From: Ruminococcus sp. YRD2003
GTDB taxonomy: Bacteria > Bacillota > Clostridia > Oscillospirales > Ruminococcaceae
DNA length: 64,000 nucleotides
Assembly (NCBI GenBank): GCA_900109435.1
Contig: FNZT01000013.1
Coordinates: 62,001 to 126,000, forward strand
Reading direction: 5' to 3'
In this document: positions 24,441 to 31,959 of the stretch, piece after piece
Layout: each line of letters opens with the position of its first letter
Position numbering within the stretch: the first letter of the stretch is position 1
The notes under the pieces: generated by a model
Databases searched by the model: none
The model's input: only the letters and a program-made list of their open reading frames with translations
What the model was told of the DNA's origin: nothing
Translations under genes and position numbers: made by a program

Positions 24441-24478
24441 AAAAAGTTCCTCCCGATATCAATTGATAACGGGAGGAA
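24441..24478 (-). terminator. Terminator of GH43 gene
   Basis: Minus strand: TTCCTCCCG/CGGGAGGAA stem around an AT-rich self-pairing loop (24447-24478), then CTTTTTGC. It starts 22 bp past the stop. Confidence 0.85.
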
Positions 24479-24500
24479 GTATTGTTGTTCACGATAGATA

Positions 24501-27044
24501 TTATTTGGCTTTGACTATTTCCTTTCTCATTGCAATAAGGTCGAAGGTGTCAAGTCTGCCGTCTTTGCAGAGGTCGCCTGCCTGACAGTCAGCGAGCTTT
24601 GCGTCGGAGACTCCGAGCAGCCACTTCTGCATGAGCACAAGGTCAGCGACCGAGAGCGTACCGTCTGCGTTGACGTCGCCGCTGACTTCGGGGCTGCCGC
24701 CTATTTCCTCCGCGGTGAGCGCGCACCTGTATATCTTCAGGTTGTCGATACTGCCCTTGAAGCAGGTGTCTTCGGCGTAGAATGACTTGCCGATACAGCA
24801 GGTCGTACCCGCACCCATATCTGCAAGCTGACCGTGAGTTTCCGTGGTGTGCAGGACTTCTTTGCCGTCGAGATAGAGCTTGGTGTCAGCGCCGCTGACC
24901 ACGAGCGTGCAGTTATGCCATTGCGTGCCGTCGAGCGCGTATTTCAGCTCTGTCTCATCACGCCATGAATCGGTAGTTGCCGCGAATCGGAACAAGTCCT
25001 TCGCAACGCGGAAAAAGACGTATTTTTCATTGTCTCTGCCTGCCGCAAATGTGAAGAAATCTCCCTCGGACTCCGACTTTACGTCCATGCTTACGGTGTA
25101 ATCGCGCAAGCCGTCGAGCATCCCTGCGGGGAAGGTACCGTATGCCTCGTCACTGCCGTCAAGATAGAGCACTTTGCCGTGCTCGGCGTCCTGCTTCACA
25201 GTCGCTCCGCTGCTGAGAAGGAGCATTCCCGTGCCGTTCTCGAAGTCGATATTCTCGTAGAGACGGGGAGGCTCGGCGGCTCCGACGGGAGTACCGTAGA
25301 CCTTGACCTCGTATACGGTCGGCGTGTACCAGTTGTTGTTGGGATTGTTCTGGAGCGTGGCGTTCTGAACGTTCAGCCGCACGTACCGTGCCTTGCCCGA
25401 GAGCATATCGCTGTTGAAGCCGTAGGTCTTGCTGACTTCCTCGCTGTTCTTGTCCGTGTGGTCAAGGAGCTTTGTCCACTTCTCTCCGTCAAGGCTGCCC
25501 TCGACTGTGTAGGTGTAGTAGCCCTCCGAGCCCTTGCAGATGTACCACGAGGTCTGGATGTTCGAGAGCTCGCAGATGCGTTCGAGGTCGACCTGTAGGT
25601 AGAACGGCCATTTTTTGTAATCGCCGATAGCGGTAAACGAGGTCTGATACGAGCCGTCGAAAGCCTTGGCAGGGGAGCTGCTGCCCTTTGCCGCGAGCGA
25701 CGATGAAGCAGGTCTGTCCTGCGAGAGAAGCTCGCCCTGCTGAACGGGGAAGAGGTCGCCTGTGGATGTGTTGTATTTGAAGTAAGGATAGTAGTCGTAG
25801 AACGCGAAGCCGTTGTCAAAATATAACGGACAGAGCGTGGTGCCGCTCGTGGACGATGCTCTCAGCCAGCGGTAGGCGTGCATGAGGTAGTTCTTGTCCT
25901 GCATATTGACTATCCAGCCCGACTGCGACGAGAATGTCGACGTATTGCCGATACTGCGAAGCTCGCTCCACTCGCCGCGGAGGTCATCCGTTACGCTGTA
26001 GGCGCCGCTGCTCGGGTACCAGCCTGCCGCCTGAGATGTGAACAGGTAGTAGAAGCCGTCCTTCTTGACGAGGTTCGGGAACTCGCGGTACTGATCCTCA
26101 AACAGCGTGGTCACGACCTCCGTGACGTCGCTGTAGTCGTCGTTCATGCGGAAGATGTACATGGTCGCGTTCGCGCCCTGTCCCTCCTTGTTGGCGGCGG
26201 CAATAAGGTAGCCTGCGCCGTCATCATCAAAAAAGATAGCCATGTCGCGCACCTGAATGCCGAGCGGATTGTATACGTGGTGGACTGTGAACTGTCCGCC
26301 AGGAGTTCCCGTAATGACAAGCGCCTTGCCGTCAGAGTAGCCGTCGGGCTTCTCCCAGTGAGCCCATACTACTACCTTGTTTTTCGCGGGTATGTAGTCG
26401 ATGTGGACGGACTCTATCTTGCAGCTTTCAAGCATGGAATTTTGTGAGCTGTCTGCAACGTTACGCTCATTTCCGAAACGCTTGCCGTCCGCGGAGGTGG
26501 TCTCTGCAAGGTAGATGTCGTTCTTGCCGCTGTGCTTTTTCAGTGAGTAGCTGTAGTACGTGCTGCCGACTTTGTAGCCGCTTGTCTCGTAGACGAGGCT
26601 GCTGCCCTTCTGATTGTCGTAGGTGCTCAGTCCCGACGGCAGGGCGCAGGGTTCGAGCGACTTTACGGACGAGTAGCTTTCCTTGCCCTTGGACGTGACC
26701 TTGAGCTGATAGTAGTAGGTCGAGCCCGTCTGCATATCGTCGTCTTCGTAGGATGTGCCGCTGCCCTCATATACGGGGATGAAGCCGTCATCGGGCGAGG
26801 TCGAGCGGTAAAGCGTGTAGCTGTCGGCTGACAGTGTGGTCGCCCATTGCAGGGCAGCGTGGTCAGCGGCGCTGCCGTCAGCAACGCAGAAGAGATTGCC
26901 GACAAGTCCTATATCCTCGGATACTGCGCTCGATGCCGATACTGCTTGGGAAGTTGTGCTGCTGCCATATCCGCCGACAGGGAGCAGCAGAGCCGCACTG
27001 CATATGATTGCCGCGGCGCGTTTTAGTATTCGTTTTTTTAGCAT
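24501..27044 (-). CDS. Secreted GH43-like glycoside hydrolase with CBM32, LamG and dockerin
   Basis: An 847-residue secreted modular enzyme. After a signal peptide (about 1-38): fibronectin-III-like domain (about 50-135); a five-bladed-propeller GH43-type catalytic region (about 140-400; ESVHIDYIPAKNKVVVWAHW, QVRDMAIFFDDDGAGYLIAA, QYREFPNLVKKDGFYYLF), closest in style to exo-beta-1,3-galactanases of subfamily 24; F5/8C or CBM32 domain (about 455-595); LamG-like domain (about 610-775); and dockerin (GDVNADGTLSVADLV...DTFDLIAMRKEIVK). The start MLKKRILKR has AAAGGAG. It probably trims galactan or arabinogalactan side chains; exact specificity is inferred. Confidence 0.8.
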   Translation of the reverse strand: MLKKRILKRAAAIICSAALLLPVGGYGSSTTSQAVSASSAVSEDIGLVGNLFCVADGSAADHAALQWATTLSADSYTLYRSTSPDDGFIPVYEGSGTSYEDDDMQTGSTYYYQLKVTSKGKESYSSVKSLEPCALPSGLSTYDNQKGSSLVYETSGYKVGSTYYSYSLKKHSGKNDIYLAETTSADGKRFGNERNVADSSQNSMLESCKIESVHIDYIPAKNKVVVWAHWEKPDGYSDGKALVITGTPGGQFTVHHVYNPLGIQVRDMAIFFDDDGAGYLIAAANKEGQGANATMYIFRMNDDYSDVTEVVTTLFEDQYREFPNLVKKDGFYYLFTSQAAGWYPSSGAYSVTDDLRGEWSELRSIGNTSTFSSQSGWIVNMQDKNYLMHAYRWLRASSTSGTTLCPLYFDNGFAFYDYYPYFKYNTSTGDLFPVQQGELLSQDRPASSSLAAKGSSSPAKAFDGSYQTSFTAIGDYKKWPFYLQVDLERICELSNIQTSWYICKGSEGYYTYTVEGSLDGEKWTKLLDHTDKNSEEVSKTYGFNSDMLSGKARYVRLNVQNATLQNNPNNNWYTPTVYEVKVYGTPVGAAEPPRLYENIDFENGTGMLLLSSGATVKQDAEHGKVLYLDGSDEAYGTFPAGMLDGLRDYTVSMDVKSESEGDFFTFAAGRDNEKYVFFRVAKDLFRFAATTDSWRDETELKYALDGTQWHNCTLVVSGADTKLYLDGKEVLHTTETHGQLADMGAGTTCCIGKSFYAEDTCFKGSIDNLKIYRCALTAEEIGGSPEVSGDVNADGTLSVADLVLMQKWLLGVSDAKLADCQAGDLCKDGRLDTFDLIAMRKEIVKAK

Positions 27045-27081
27045 TGTTTCACTCCTTTGTATGATTTTGGCTGTCAAGCAT

Positions 27082-27110
27082 ATTATAGCACGGCGGAAGA
27101 TGGATTACAA
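27082..27110 (-). promoter_or_regulatory. Promoter of GH43 gene
   Basis: Minus strand: TTGTAA (27105-27110), 17-bp spacer, TATAAT (27082-27087). Confidence 0.75.
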
Positions 27111-27185
27111 TACTATTTAAAAAGTTAAGATATGCCTGACTGTTTCCAAAGTCTTTTTGTTTATCATGGGTCCTTGTTAAATTGT

Positions 27186-27330
27186 GTTTTTCTCGGTCTG
27201 TGCCATAAAAGTTTTCGGAATGGTCTGTCAGCACTTAAATGTTCCGTCGCCTGCTTTTTATGGGGACGCTGTCCTCCTCGGGCTCGCCCTCGCTGTCGAG
27301 GGGAGAAACTCACTCGGATCTTCCGTGATA
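27186..27330. repeat. Decayed copy of GC double-hairpin repeat
   Basis: The segment GGGGACGCTGTCCTCCTCGG (27264-27283) matches the core of the repeat family seen intact at 55.7 and 59 kb. The flanking TCGGTCTGTGCC and GTTCCGTCGCCTGC words are partial matches. It lies in the gap between GH43 and the AbrB remnant. Confidence 0.5.
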
Positions 27331-27446
27331 CCCCTTCCATTTTTTTATTTTTTATCGACACATTGACGGTGACACTTTTTCGCATAATCTCACCATTTTC
27401 GGAAATACTAACCTCACAAAATCAACTGATCTTGGGAGGTTATTTT

Positions 27447-27653
27447 ATGAAAGCAACAGGAATCGTACGAAGAATAGACGACCTCGGACGCGTCGTCATA
27501 CCAAAGGAGATACGCCGCACTATGCGTATCCGCGAGGGCGACCCGTCACTGACAGTGTTGACACGGGAGATGGATTTTTGTATGGCGCTGCTCGAAATGG
27601 CAGGAAGACTACATATCAATTTGGGAGATACTGCCAACCAAAAATCGGTTTGA
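27447..27653 (+). pseudogene. Truncated AbrB/SpoVT-type transcription factor
   Basis: A 68-residue frame with GGGAGG before the ATG. Residues 1-33 (MKATGIVRRIDDLGRVV, then IPKEIRRTMRIREGDP) are a perfect SpoVT/AbrB swapped-hairpin start. From residue 34 the sequence no longer matches the family: the expected LEIFTD-like strand and the sensory C-terminal domain are missing, replaced by 35 unrelated residues. A deletion in the original gene is the simplest reading. A short DNA-binding peptide could still be made, but the swapped-hairpin fold needs about 45-50 residues. Confidence 0.7.
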
Positions 27654-27878
27654 ATTTGCAGATCGTACGCATCCGAGACGGGTACGGAAATATCAACTGT
27701 TGAGATCCGGCGATTTGACGAGTTGATAACGGTTGGGGCTCCCCTCTGTGCGCTTCCCTTTGGCAGCGGTATGATGTGATTTGTGCAAATAAACGAAAAC
27801 TATATTTGTATGAAACCAAATGAAGATATTCAGGGTGTTATAGATATAAAGGGATTAACAAATAACGGAGGTGTCTTT
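27654..27878. other. Non-coding gap
   Basis: 225 bp between the AbrB remnant and the chimeric dockerin protein. I see only a weak GC hairpin near 27735-27770 and no convincing promoter. Confidence 0.4.
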
Positions 27879-29192
27879 ATGGGCATTTCTTTATTGAAAA
27901 GAATAATGTCACTCGCGGCTGCGTTTTTTGTTGCACTCCCTGTGCCTATGGTATCTGCTGCGGAAAAAGTTTCCGATGATATCTTCTATGATGATTTCAG
28001 CGGCTTGGTGCTTGATACGGACAAATGGCTCATCGCCGAGAAGAATTGGGGCGGAACGCCTGATTTCGAGCAGACCGGATTCGTGGCGGACTACGCTAAG
28101 ATAACGCCTTTCCACGAGAGCGGCGACTCTCCACAGTACGAATCCTACCCTGACAACGGTCGGGCTGACGCGGAACTGCCGAAGGGCTGGCTCCTGTGGC
28201 ACAGCTACAAAAACTACTCCGACCTTGACAGCAAGCTGTTTCTGCGTACTCCTGACGGAACAGTTGAAACAGTCAGCGACGATTTCATTCACGCGATGAA
28301 CGGCTGTTTCGGCAGGTCTCCTGAGCAGTTCGCTTTTATGGCGATAGACAAGGATGCCGATGAGTGGGATATTTATCTCTCCGACCACGGAGAAATTACA
28401 AATATCACCCCGAACAGTGGCTTCCGCAACGAGGATCCGAAGTTCTCTCCCGACGGAAAAACTATCGTCTTCAAGCGCGGTCACCGTGACACCAATGCAA
28501 ACGATTTTGTCTATGATCTTGCCCTCCTTGACGTTAAGGCAATGACGGTCACGATGCTGACCGATGACACCTCTGAGGAGGCAATGCCGTGCTTTTCCGA
28601 GGACGGAAAGTACATTTACTTCGCACGATATACTAACGGTATCGGCTCGATTTGCAGGCTCGACCTGAGCACAAAAACGTCCGAGACTGTTTTTGGCGAG
28701 AATGGCGTGAACGCCTATTATCCGATCGTCGGCGGCGATAAGCTTTACTTCACGAAATGGTGCTCCGCGGATAATCACTGCGACACAATAATTTGCTGTG
28801 ACGGCGGGAAGATAACCTCCTTGCCGTTTGATTCAGAGATGTTCGACTGTTCGGACGCCTGTCCGATCGGCGGCAAAAAAATGGTGTTCAGCAGTACTAT
28901 GAACGGCGGCTATGACCTGTACTATTATGATGGCTCGCGTGTTTCTCCGCTCACGGAACTGAACTCTGACAAGAATGAGCTCGGTGCGGACTTCTTTGCA
29001 TTCGATTCAGTCATGGGTGATGTCAATGCAGACGGCGAATTCAATATCGCAGACCTTGTTATGTTTCAGAAATGGCTGCTCGCTTCACCTGATGCAAAGC
29101 TCGAAAACTGGCAGAATGCTGACCTTTGCATGGACAGTGTTCTTGATGTATTCGACCTCTGCCTTATGAGGAGAGAATTGGTCGAGAGATGA
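27879..29192 (+). CDS. Secreted PD40/TolB-like propeller protein with dockerin, apparent chimera
   Basis: A 437-residue secreted protein. A signal peptide (about 1-27) leads into about 22 residues, DDFSGLVLDTDKW then LIAEKNWGG, that look like the opening of a GH16-type laminarinase-fold domain. The sequence then jumps to a beta-propeller with PD40/TolB blades (PKFSPDGKTIVFKRG, PCFSEDGKYIYFARY). A dockerin closes it (GDVNADGEFNIADLVMFQ, then DVFDLCLMRRELV). The GH16-like domain is missing beyond its first strand, which suggests a deletion fusion. The start MGISLLKR has GGAGG; an earlier in-frame ATG lacks one. Confidence 0.75.
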   Translation: MGISLLKRIMSLAAAFFVALPVPMVSAAEKVSDDIFYDDFSGLVLDTDKWLIAEKNWGGTPDFEQTGFVADYAKITPFHESGDSPQYESYPDNGRADAELPKGWLLWHSYKNYSDLDSKLFLRTPDGTVETVSDDFIHAMNGCFGRSPEQFAFMAIDKDADEWDIYLSDHGEITNITPNSGFRNEDPKFSPDGKTIVFKRGHRDTNANDFVYDLALLDVKAMTVTMLTDDTSEEAMPCFSEDGKYIYFARYTNGIGSICRLDLSTKTSETVFGENGVNAYYPIVGGDKLYFTKWCSADNHCDTIICCDGGKITSLPFDSEMFDCSDACPIGGKKMVFSSTMNGGYDLYYYDGSRVSPLTELNSDKNELGADFFAFDSVMGDVNADGEFNIADLVMFQKWLLASPDAKLENWQNADLCMDSVLDVFDLCLMRRELVER

Positions 29193-29216
29193 TAAAATAC
29201 AGGAAATAGGACCGCA

Positions 29217-29330
29217 TCATATGGTTGATGACAAAATCCTATCAAGCTTTTTCAAAAAGTAATCACGAATATCCTGTATGACCTTCTGCTTTGCGGTTGC
29301 TGTAAAACAGGAAACGATTGGAAGTGTATA
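29217..29330 (-). pseudogene. Remnant of RecQ/DEAD-type helicase motif Ia region
   Basis: On the minus strand about 38 codons read LPIVSCFTATAKQKVIQDI then RDYFLKKLDRIL before a stop at 29217-29219. The SCFTATAK block is typical of the TAT motif of superfamily-2 helicases. Nothing before or after supports a full gene, so it is a fossil fragment. Short length keeps confidence low. Confidence 0.45.
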
Positions 29331-29386
29331 AAAAGCTGAGCATTCATTAAAACTTTTCCATTCGGTAAATTCTTATGAGGAAAATG

Positions 29387-29425
29387 AAAAGCTGTGAAGC
29401 GGAGAAATACCGCTTCACAGCTTTT
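29387..29425. terminator. Bidirectional terminator hairpin
   Basis: Perfect 16-bp arms AAAAGCTGTGAAGCGG/CCGCTTCACAGCTTTT (29387-29402, 29410-29425) with a 7-base loop. U-runs lie on both strands. Confidence 0.8.
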
Positions 29426-29447
29426 GTGCCGTATAGACTGTTGTGTA

Positions 29448-29639
29448 TTATTCGATAGGAAGCTGAGGCTTCTTGGGATTGAACGGGTGGGCTTTTTCAT
29501 GATCGGCGGCAGCGGACGATAATTCTTCAACACTTGCCTTGCCGAAATACTCTCTGCGCCATTTTGTGTAATCAAACCGTTCACTCAGGATATAGGATAT
29601 AAAACGCTCGGTTTCAATCGTTCCGAGATGTTCAAACAA
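29448..29639 (-). pseudogene. N-terminally truncated conserved hypothetical protein
   Basis: Sixty-three residues (MFEHLGTIETERFISYIL, then SERFDYTKWRREYF) resemble the C-terminal half of a small conserved hypothetical family with an FDYTxWR core. The only possible start is a TTG four codons after an in-frame stop, with no ribosome site, so the 5' part appears lost. It lies in the same degraded stretch as the helicase fragment. Confidence 0.5.
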
Positions 29640-29782
29640 GCAACCATGTCAGAGCAAAAAAGTCAATGACAATTTAGCCTGTTTACATGGAGGCTATTGT
29701 GAAATAGTGGCTGCATAAAGCATAGAAATTTTTTGCGGAAGATAATCTGAAATCGAGAGTGAGGTATTTGCTTTTTGTGGCG

Positions 29783-30904
29783 TTACAGCAGGACTATCTC
29801 CTGCTTATTCGCGTCTGCTCGGGCGGCTGCTCCGTAGGGGAGTATTGCTCTCGGCGTTGCATGACCGAAGTTGACGTTGTAAAGTATGGGCAGCTCGGGG
29901 TCGTTTACCGCCTCGCGCCATATATCCTTGTATTCTTCGTAGTATTTCTCGTCTATCGGTTTGCCGACGATTATTCCGCTGACGTTGGCGAATATGCCCT
30001 CCGCTTTGAATGCTTCGAGGTATCGCCTCAGCACCTCGGGCGGCGGAGCTTCCTCGCTCGTCTCGGCAAAGAATATCTTGCCCTTCCACTCGTCGGCGCG
30101 CGGAAATATTTCATACCTGCGTATTATTTCCGACTGCCGTCTGAAATCGTCAGCAAGTCCTGCGACAAGTTCGCACGCGGGCGCTATCAGGTCTCCGAGC
30201 TGTTCGAGCGCGTCCGAGAGGAGCATCTCTCCCATGCTATCTATGCAGCCGCCGAGCAGCTCGCCCTCAAAGACAGGACTGCCTTGCAAGAGCTCGTAGC
30301 CGCGTGTCTCTTTATGCGACAAGGGCTTTGTTCCGAGAGCGGCGGGAGAGAAGTCCGTTCTTTCGCTGTACCACGTATCGGCGGGAGTTATCCTGCGCCC
30401 GTGATACGGTGCGAAAAGGCTCTCGAACTGAGCCTCGGAGTAGGGGAGCATCTCGCCCGAAAGCTCCGCGATATCACACATGAAGGCTTGTCCGTAGTAG
30501 GTCTGCAAGCCGAGTCTGTGAAACATGAAGTGGTTGTGGGTGGTGTCGGAAAAGCCGAGAAACAGCTTTGGGTGGCTGCGGACGGCTTCTTTGAATCCCT
30601 CGTCCTCCATGAGATACGGGAATGTGCGGAAGGTCTCGACTCCGCCTATCGCTGTGATGACCGCCTTTATCGAATCATCGAGGAAGGCCGCTTTGAGATC
30701 GGCTGCGCGGGCTTGCGGGTTCGCAAGTATGTATTCCGTGCCCTTGAGCGCATTTTCCGTGAACACGGGGTCAAGTCCGAATCGGCGGAGACGGGCAAGT
30801 CCTGTCTCCTTGGTGTGGGCGCAGTACGGCTCGCCGATAATACCGTTCGACAGGCTTATTACAGCGACTTTATCGCCTTTTTTTAGCGGTTTCGGTATGA
30901 GCAT
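29783..30904 (-). CDS. S66 family LD-carboxypeptidase / MccF-like peptidase
   Basis: A 373-residue cytosolic serine peptidase. S66 landmarks: KKGDKVAVISLS at the N-terminus, LFLGFSDTT with the nucleophile Ser, GGCIDS with the Glu/Asp region, and NFGHATPRAILPYG carrying the catalytic His. Family members cleave L,D bonds of murein tetrapeptides or detoxify microcin C-type adenylates; this longer MccF-like form could do either. A flavin reductase gene lies 30 bp upstream on the same strand. Confidence 0.88.
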   Translation of the reverse strand: MLIPKPLKKGDKVAVISLSNGIIGEPYCAHTKETGLARLRRFGLDPVFTENALKGTEYILANPQARAADLKAAFLDDSIKAVITAIGGVETFRTFPYLMEDEGFKEAVRSHPKLFLGFSDTTHNHFMFHRLGLQTYYGQAFMCDIAELSGEMLPYSEAQFESLFAPYHGRRITPADTWYSERTDFSPAALGTKPLSHKETRGYELLQGSPVFEGELLGGCIDSMGEMLLSDALEQLGDLIAPACELVAGLADDFRRQSEIIRRYEIFPRADEWKGKIFFAETSEEAPPPEVLRRYLEAFKAEGIFANVSGIIVGKPIDEKYYEEYKDIWREAVNDPELPILYNVNFGHATPRAILPYGAAARADANKQEIVLL

Positions 30905-30934
30905 CGCTTTTCTCTCCTTCGTGCATTCGGACTG

Positions 30935-31495
30935 TCATTCAAACTTTCTGCCTATGCTGCGCGCATTGGCTATGCTGCCGCCGATTGTTCGGTAGGTCTT
31001 GGAAACTGTATCGTATGTGACAAAGCCTGCCTTGCCGTAATCGACCTTTCCGTCGGTCAGGACGCTGTCGTCTGCCTTCAGACCTACGACCTCCGCTACT
31101 ACTCTCGTCTCGCCGAATTCCTCCTGAATGTCTATCGCTCTGCACTCTATGGCTACGGGAAGCTGCTCGATTATCGGGGCATTCACCTTGTCCGACTTCG
31201 TGACCGTAAAGCCGCATTTTTCAAGTTTGTTCTCCACGCTGTTGCCCGACACTACGCCTACGTAATCGCAGGCGGCTATCTGCTCGGCTGTGGCGAAAGC
31301 TATGGTGAATTCCTTGTTCAGCCTGATATTCGCTGTGGTCTTGTGCGAGCCCGCGAGGCTGACGGATATCTGTGTCATGCCTGCCTGACCTCCCCATGCC
31401 GCATTCATGGCATCGGGTTTCCCGTTGGCGTCGTATGTGCCGATGATGAGTACGGGCAGCGGTGCAAAAAAGCCTTTTTCAAATGACTGTTTCAT
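30935..31495 (-). CDS. Flavin reductase / FMN-binding split-barrel protein
   Basis: A 186-residue flavin reductase-like FMN-binding protein (PLPVLIIGTYDANGKPDAMN, AWGGQAG, SLAGSHKTTANIRLNKEFTI, ECRAIDIQEEFGETRVVAEVVG). Cytosolic; uses NAD(P)H to reduce flavins or acts as a small oxidoreductase, substrate unknown. GGAGG precedes the ATG. Likely co-transcribed with the S66 peptidase downstream. Confidence 0.88.
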   Translation of the reverse strand: MKQSFEKGFFAPLPVLIIGTYDANGKPDAMNAAWGGQAGMTQISVSLAGSHKTTANIRLNKEFTIAFATAEQIAACDYVGVVSGNSVENKLEKCGFTVTKSDKVNAPIIEQLPVAIECRAIDIQEEFGETRVVAEVVGLKADDSVLTDGKVDYGKAGFVTYDTVSKTYRTIGGSIANARSIGRKFE

Positions 31496-31871
31496 TGTTT
31501 TAGTACCTCCGAAATTGTTTTTGAGATGATTTGTCTGCTCTCTGAAAATAAGTATATCATATCAGGAAAGAATCGTCAACGAATAGGGGCGGCAAAGGGG
31601 AGCCCCCTTTGGCGGTTTCGCAGGATACCGAATATGTACCGTAAATTTACGGCTCGGTAGCCCACAAATTCCGCTAAGGGAAGCACTCCAATGTGTGGTA
31701 TTCATTTCGGAAAATTGATAAGCCGCGCATATGTAAGGTGCGTTAGAGCCTTTACAGTATCGGTCTCGCCATGGTTTAGCTTGTGATGTACTCGATGCAC
31801 AGATATTTAGGTACCATGATGTATATAATGACGGTTATTGTTAAATAAATGTAAACTTGCTGTTGTACACC
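31496..31871. other. Non-coding region upstream of LRR operon
   Basis: About 375 bp with no credible gene. It contains a small hairpin AAAGGGG/CCCCTTT near 31598-31612, a 14-bp palindrome CCGTAAATTTACGG near 31640, and a GGGG-GCCCCC...GGCGGTTTCGC segment (about 31594-31622) that recurs at about 53480-53505. Confidence 0.5.
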
Positions 31872-31900
31872 TTGAACAAAATATTCTGATTGCGTATAAT
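31872..31900 (+). promoter_or_regulatory. Promoter of LRR-dockerin operon
   Basis: TTGAAC (31872-31877), 17-bp spacer, TATAAT (31895-31900), 60 bp upstream of the first gene. Confidence 0.78.
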
Positions 31901-31959
31901 AATAGTATGGTGTTCGACGGGTATGTCACCTGGGTAAATTAAAAGGAGGAGTTGTTATC

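Noticed and set aside
27132..27446. Longer version of the AbrB-like protein extending upstream
   Set aside because: The upstream codons have no family similarity and cross decayed repeat DNA; GGGAGG marks the ATG at 27447.
31496..31959. c-di-GMP (GEMM) riboswitch upstream of the LRR operon
   Set aside because: A GGTAGCC word occurs near 31660 but the conserved GGGGACGCAAAGCC core is missing.
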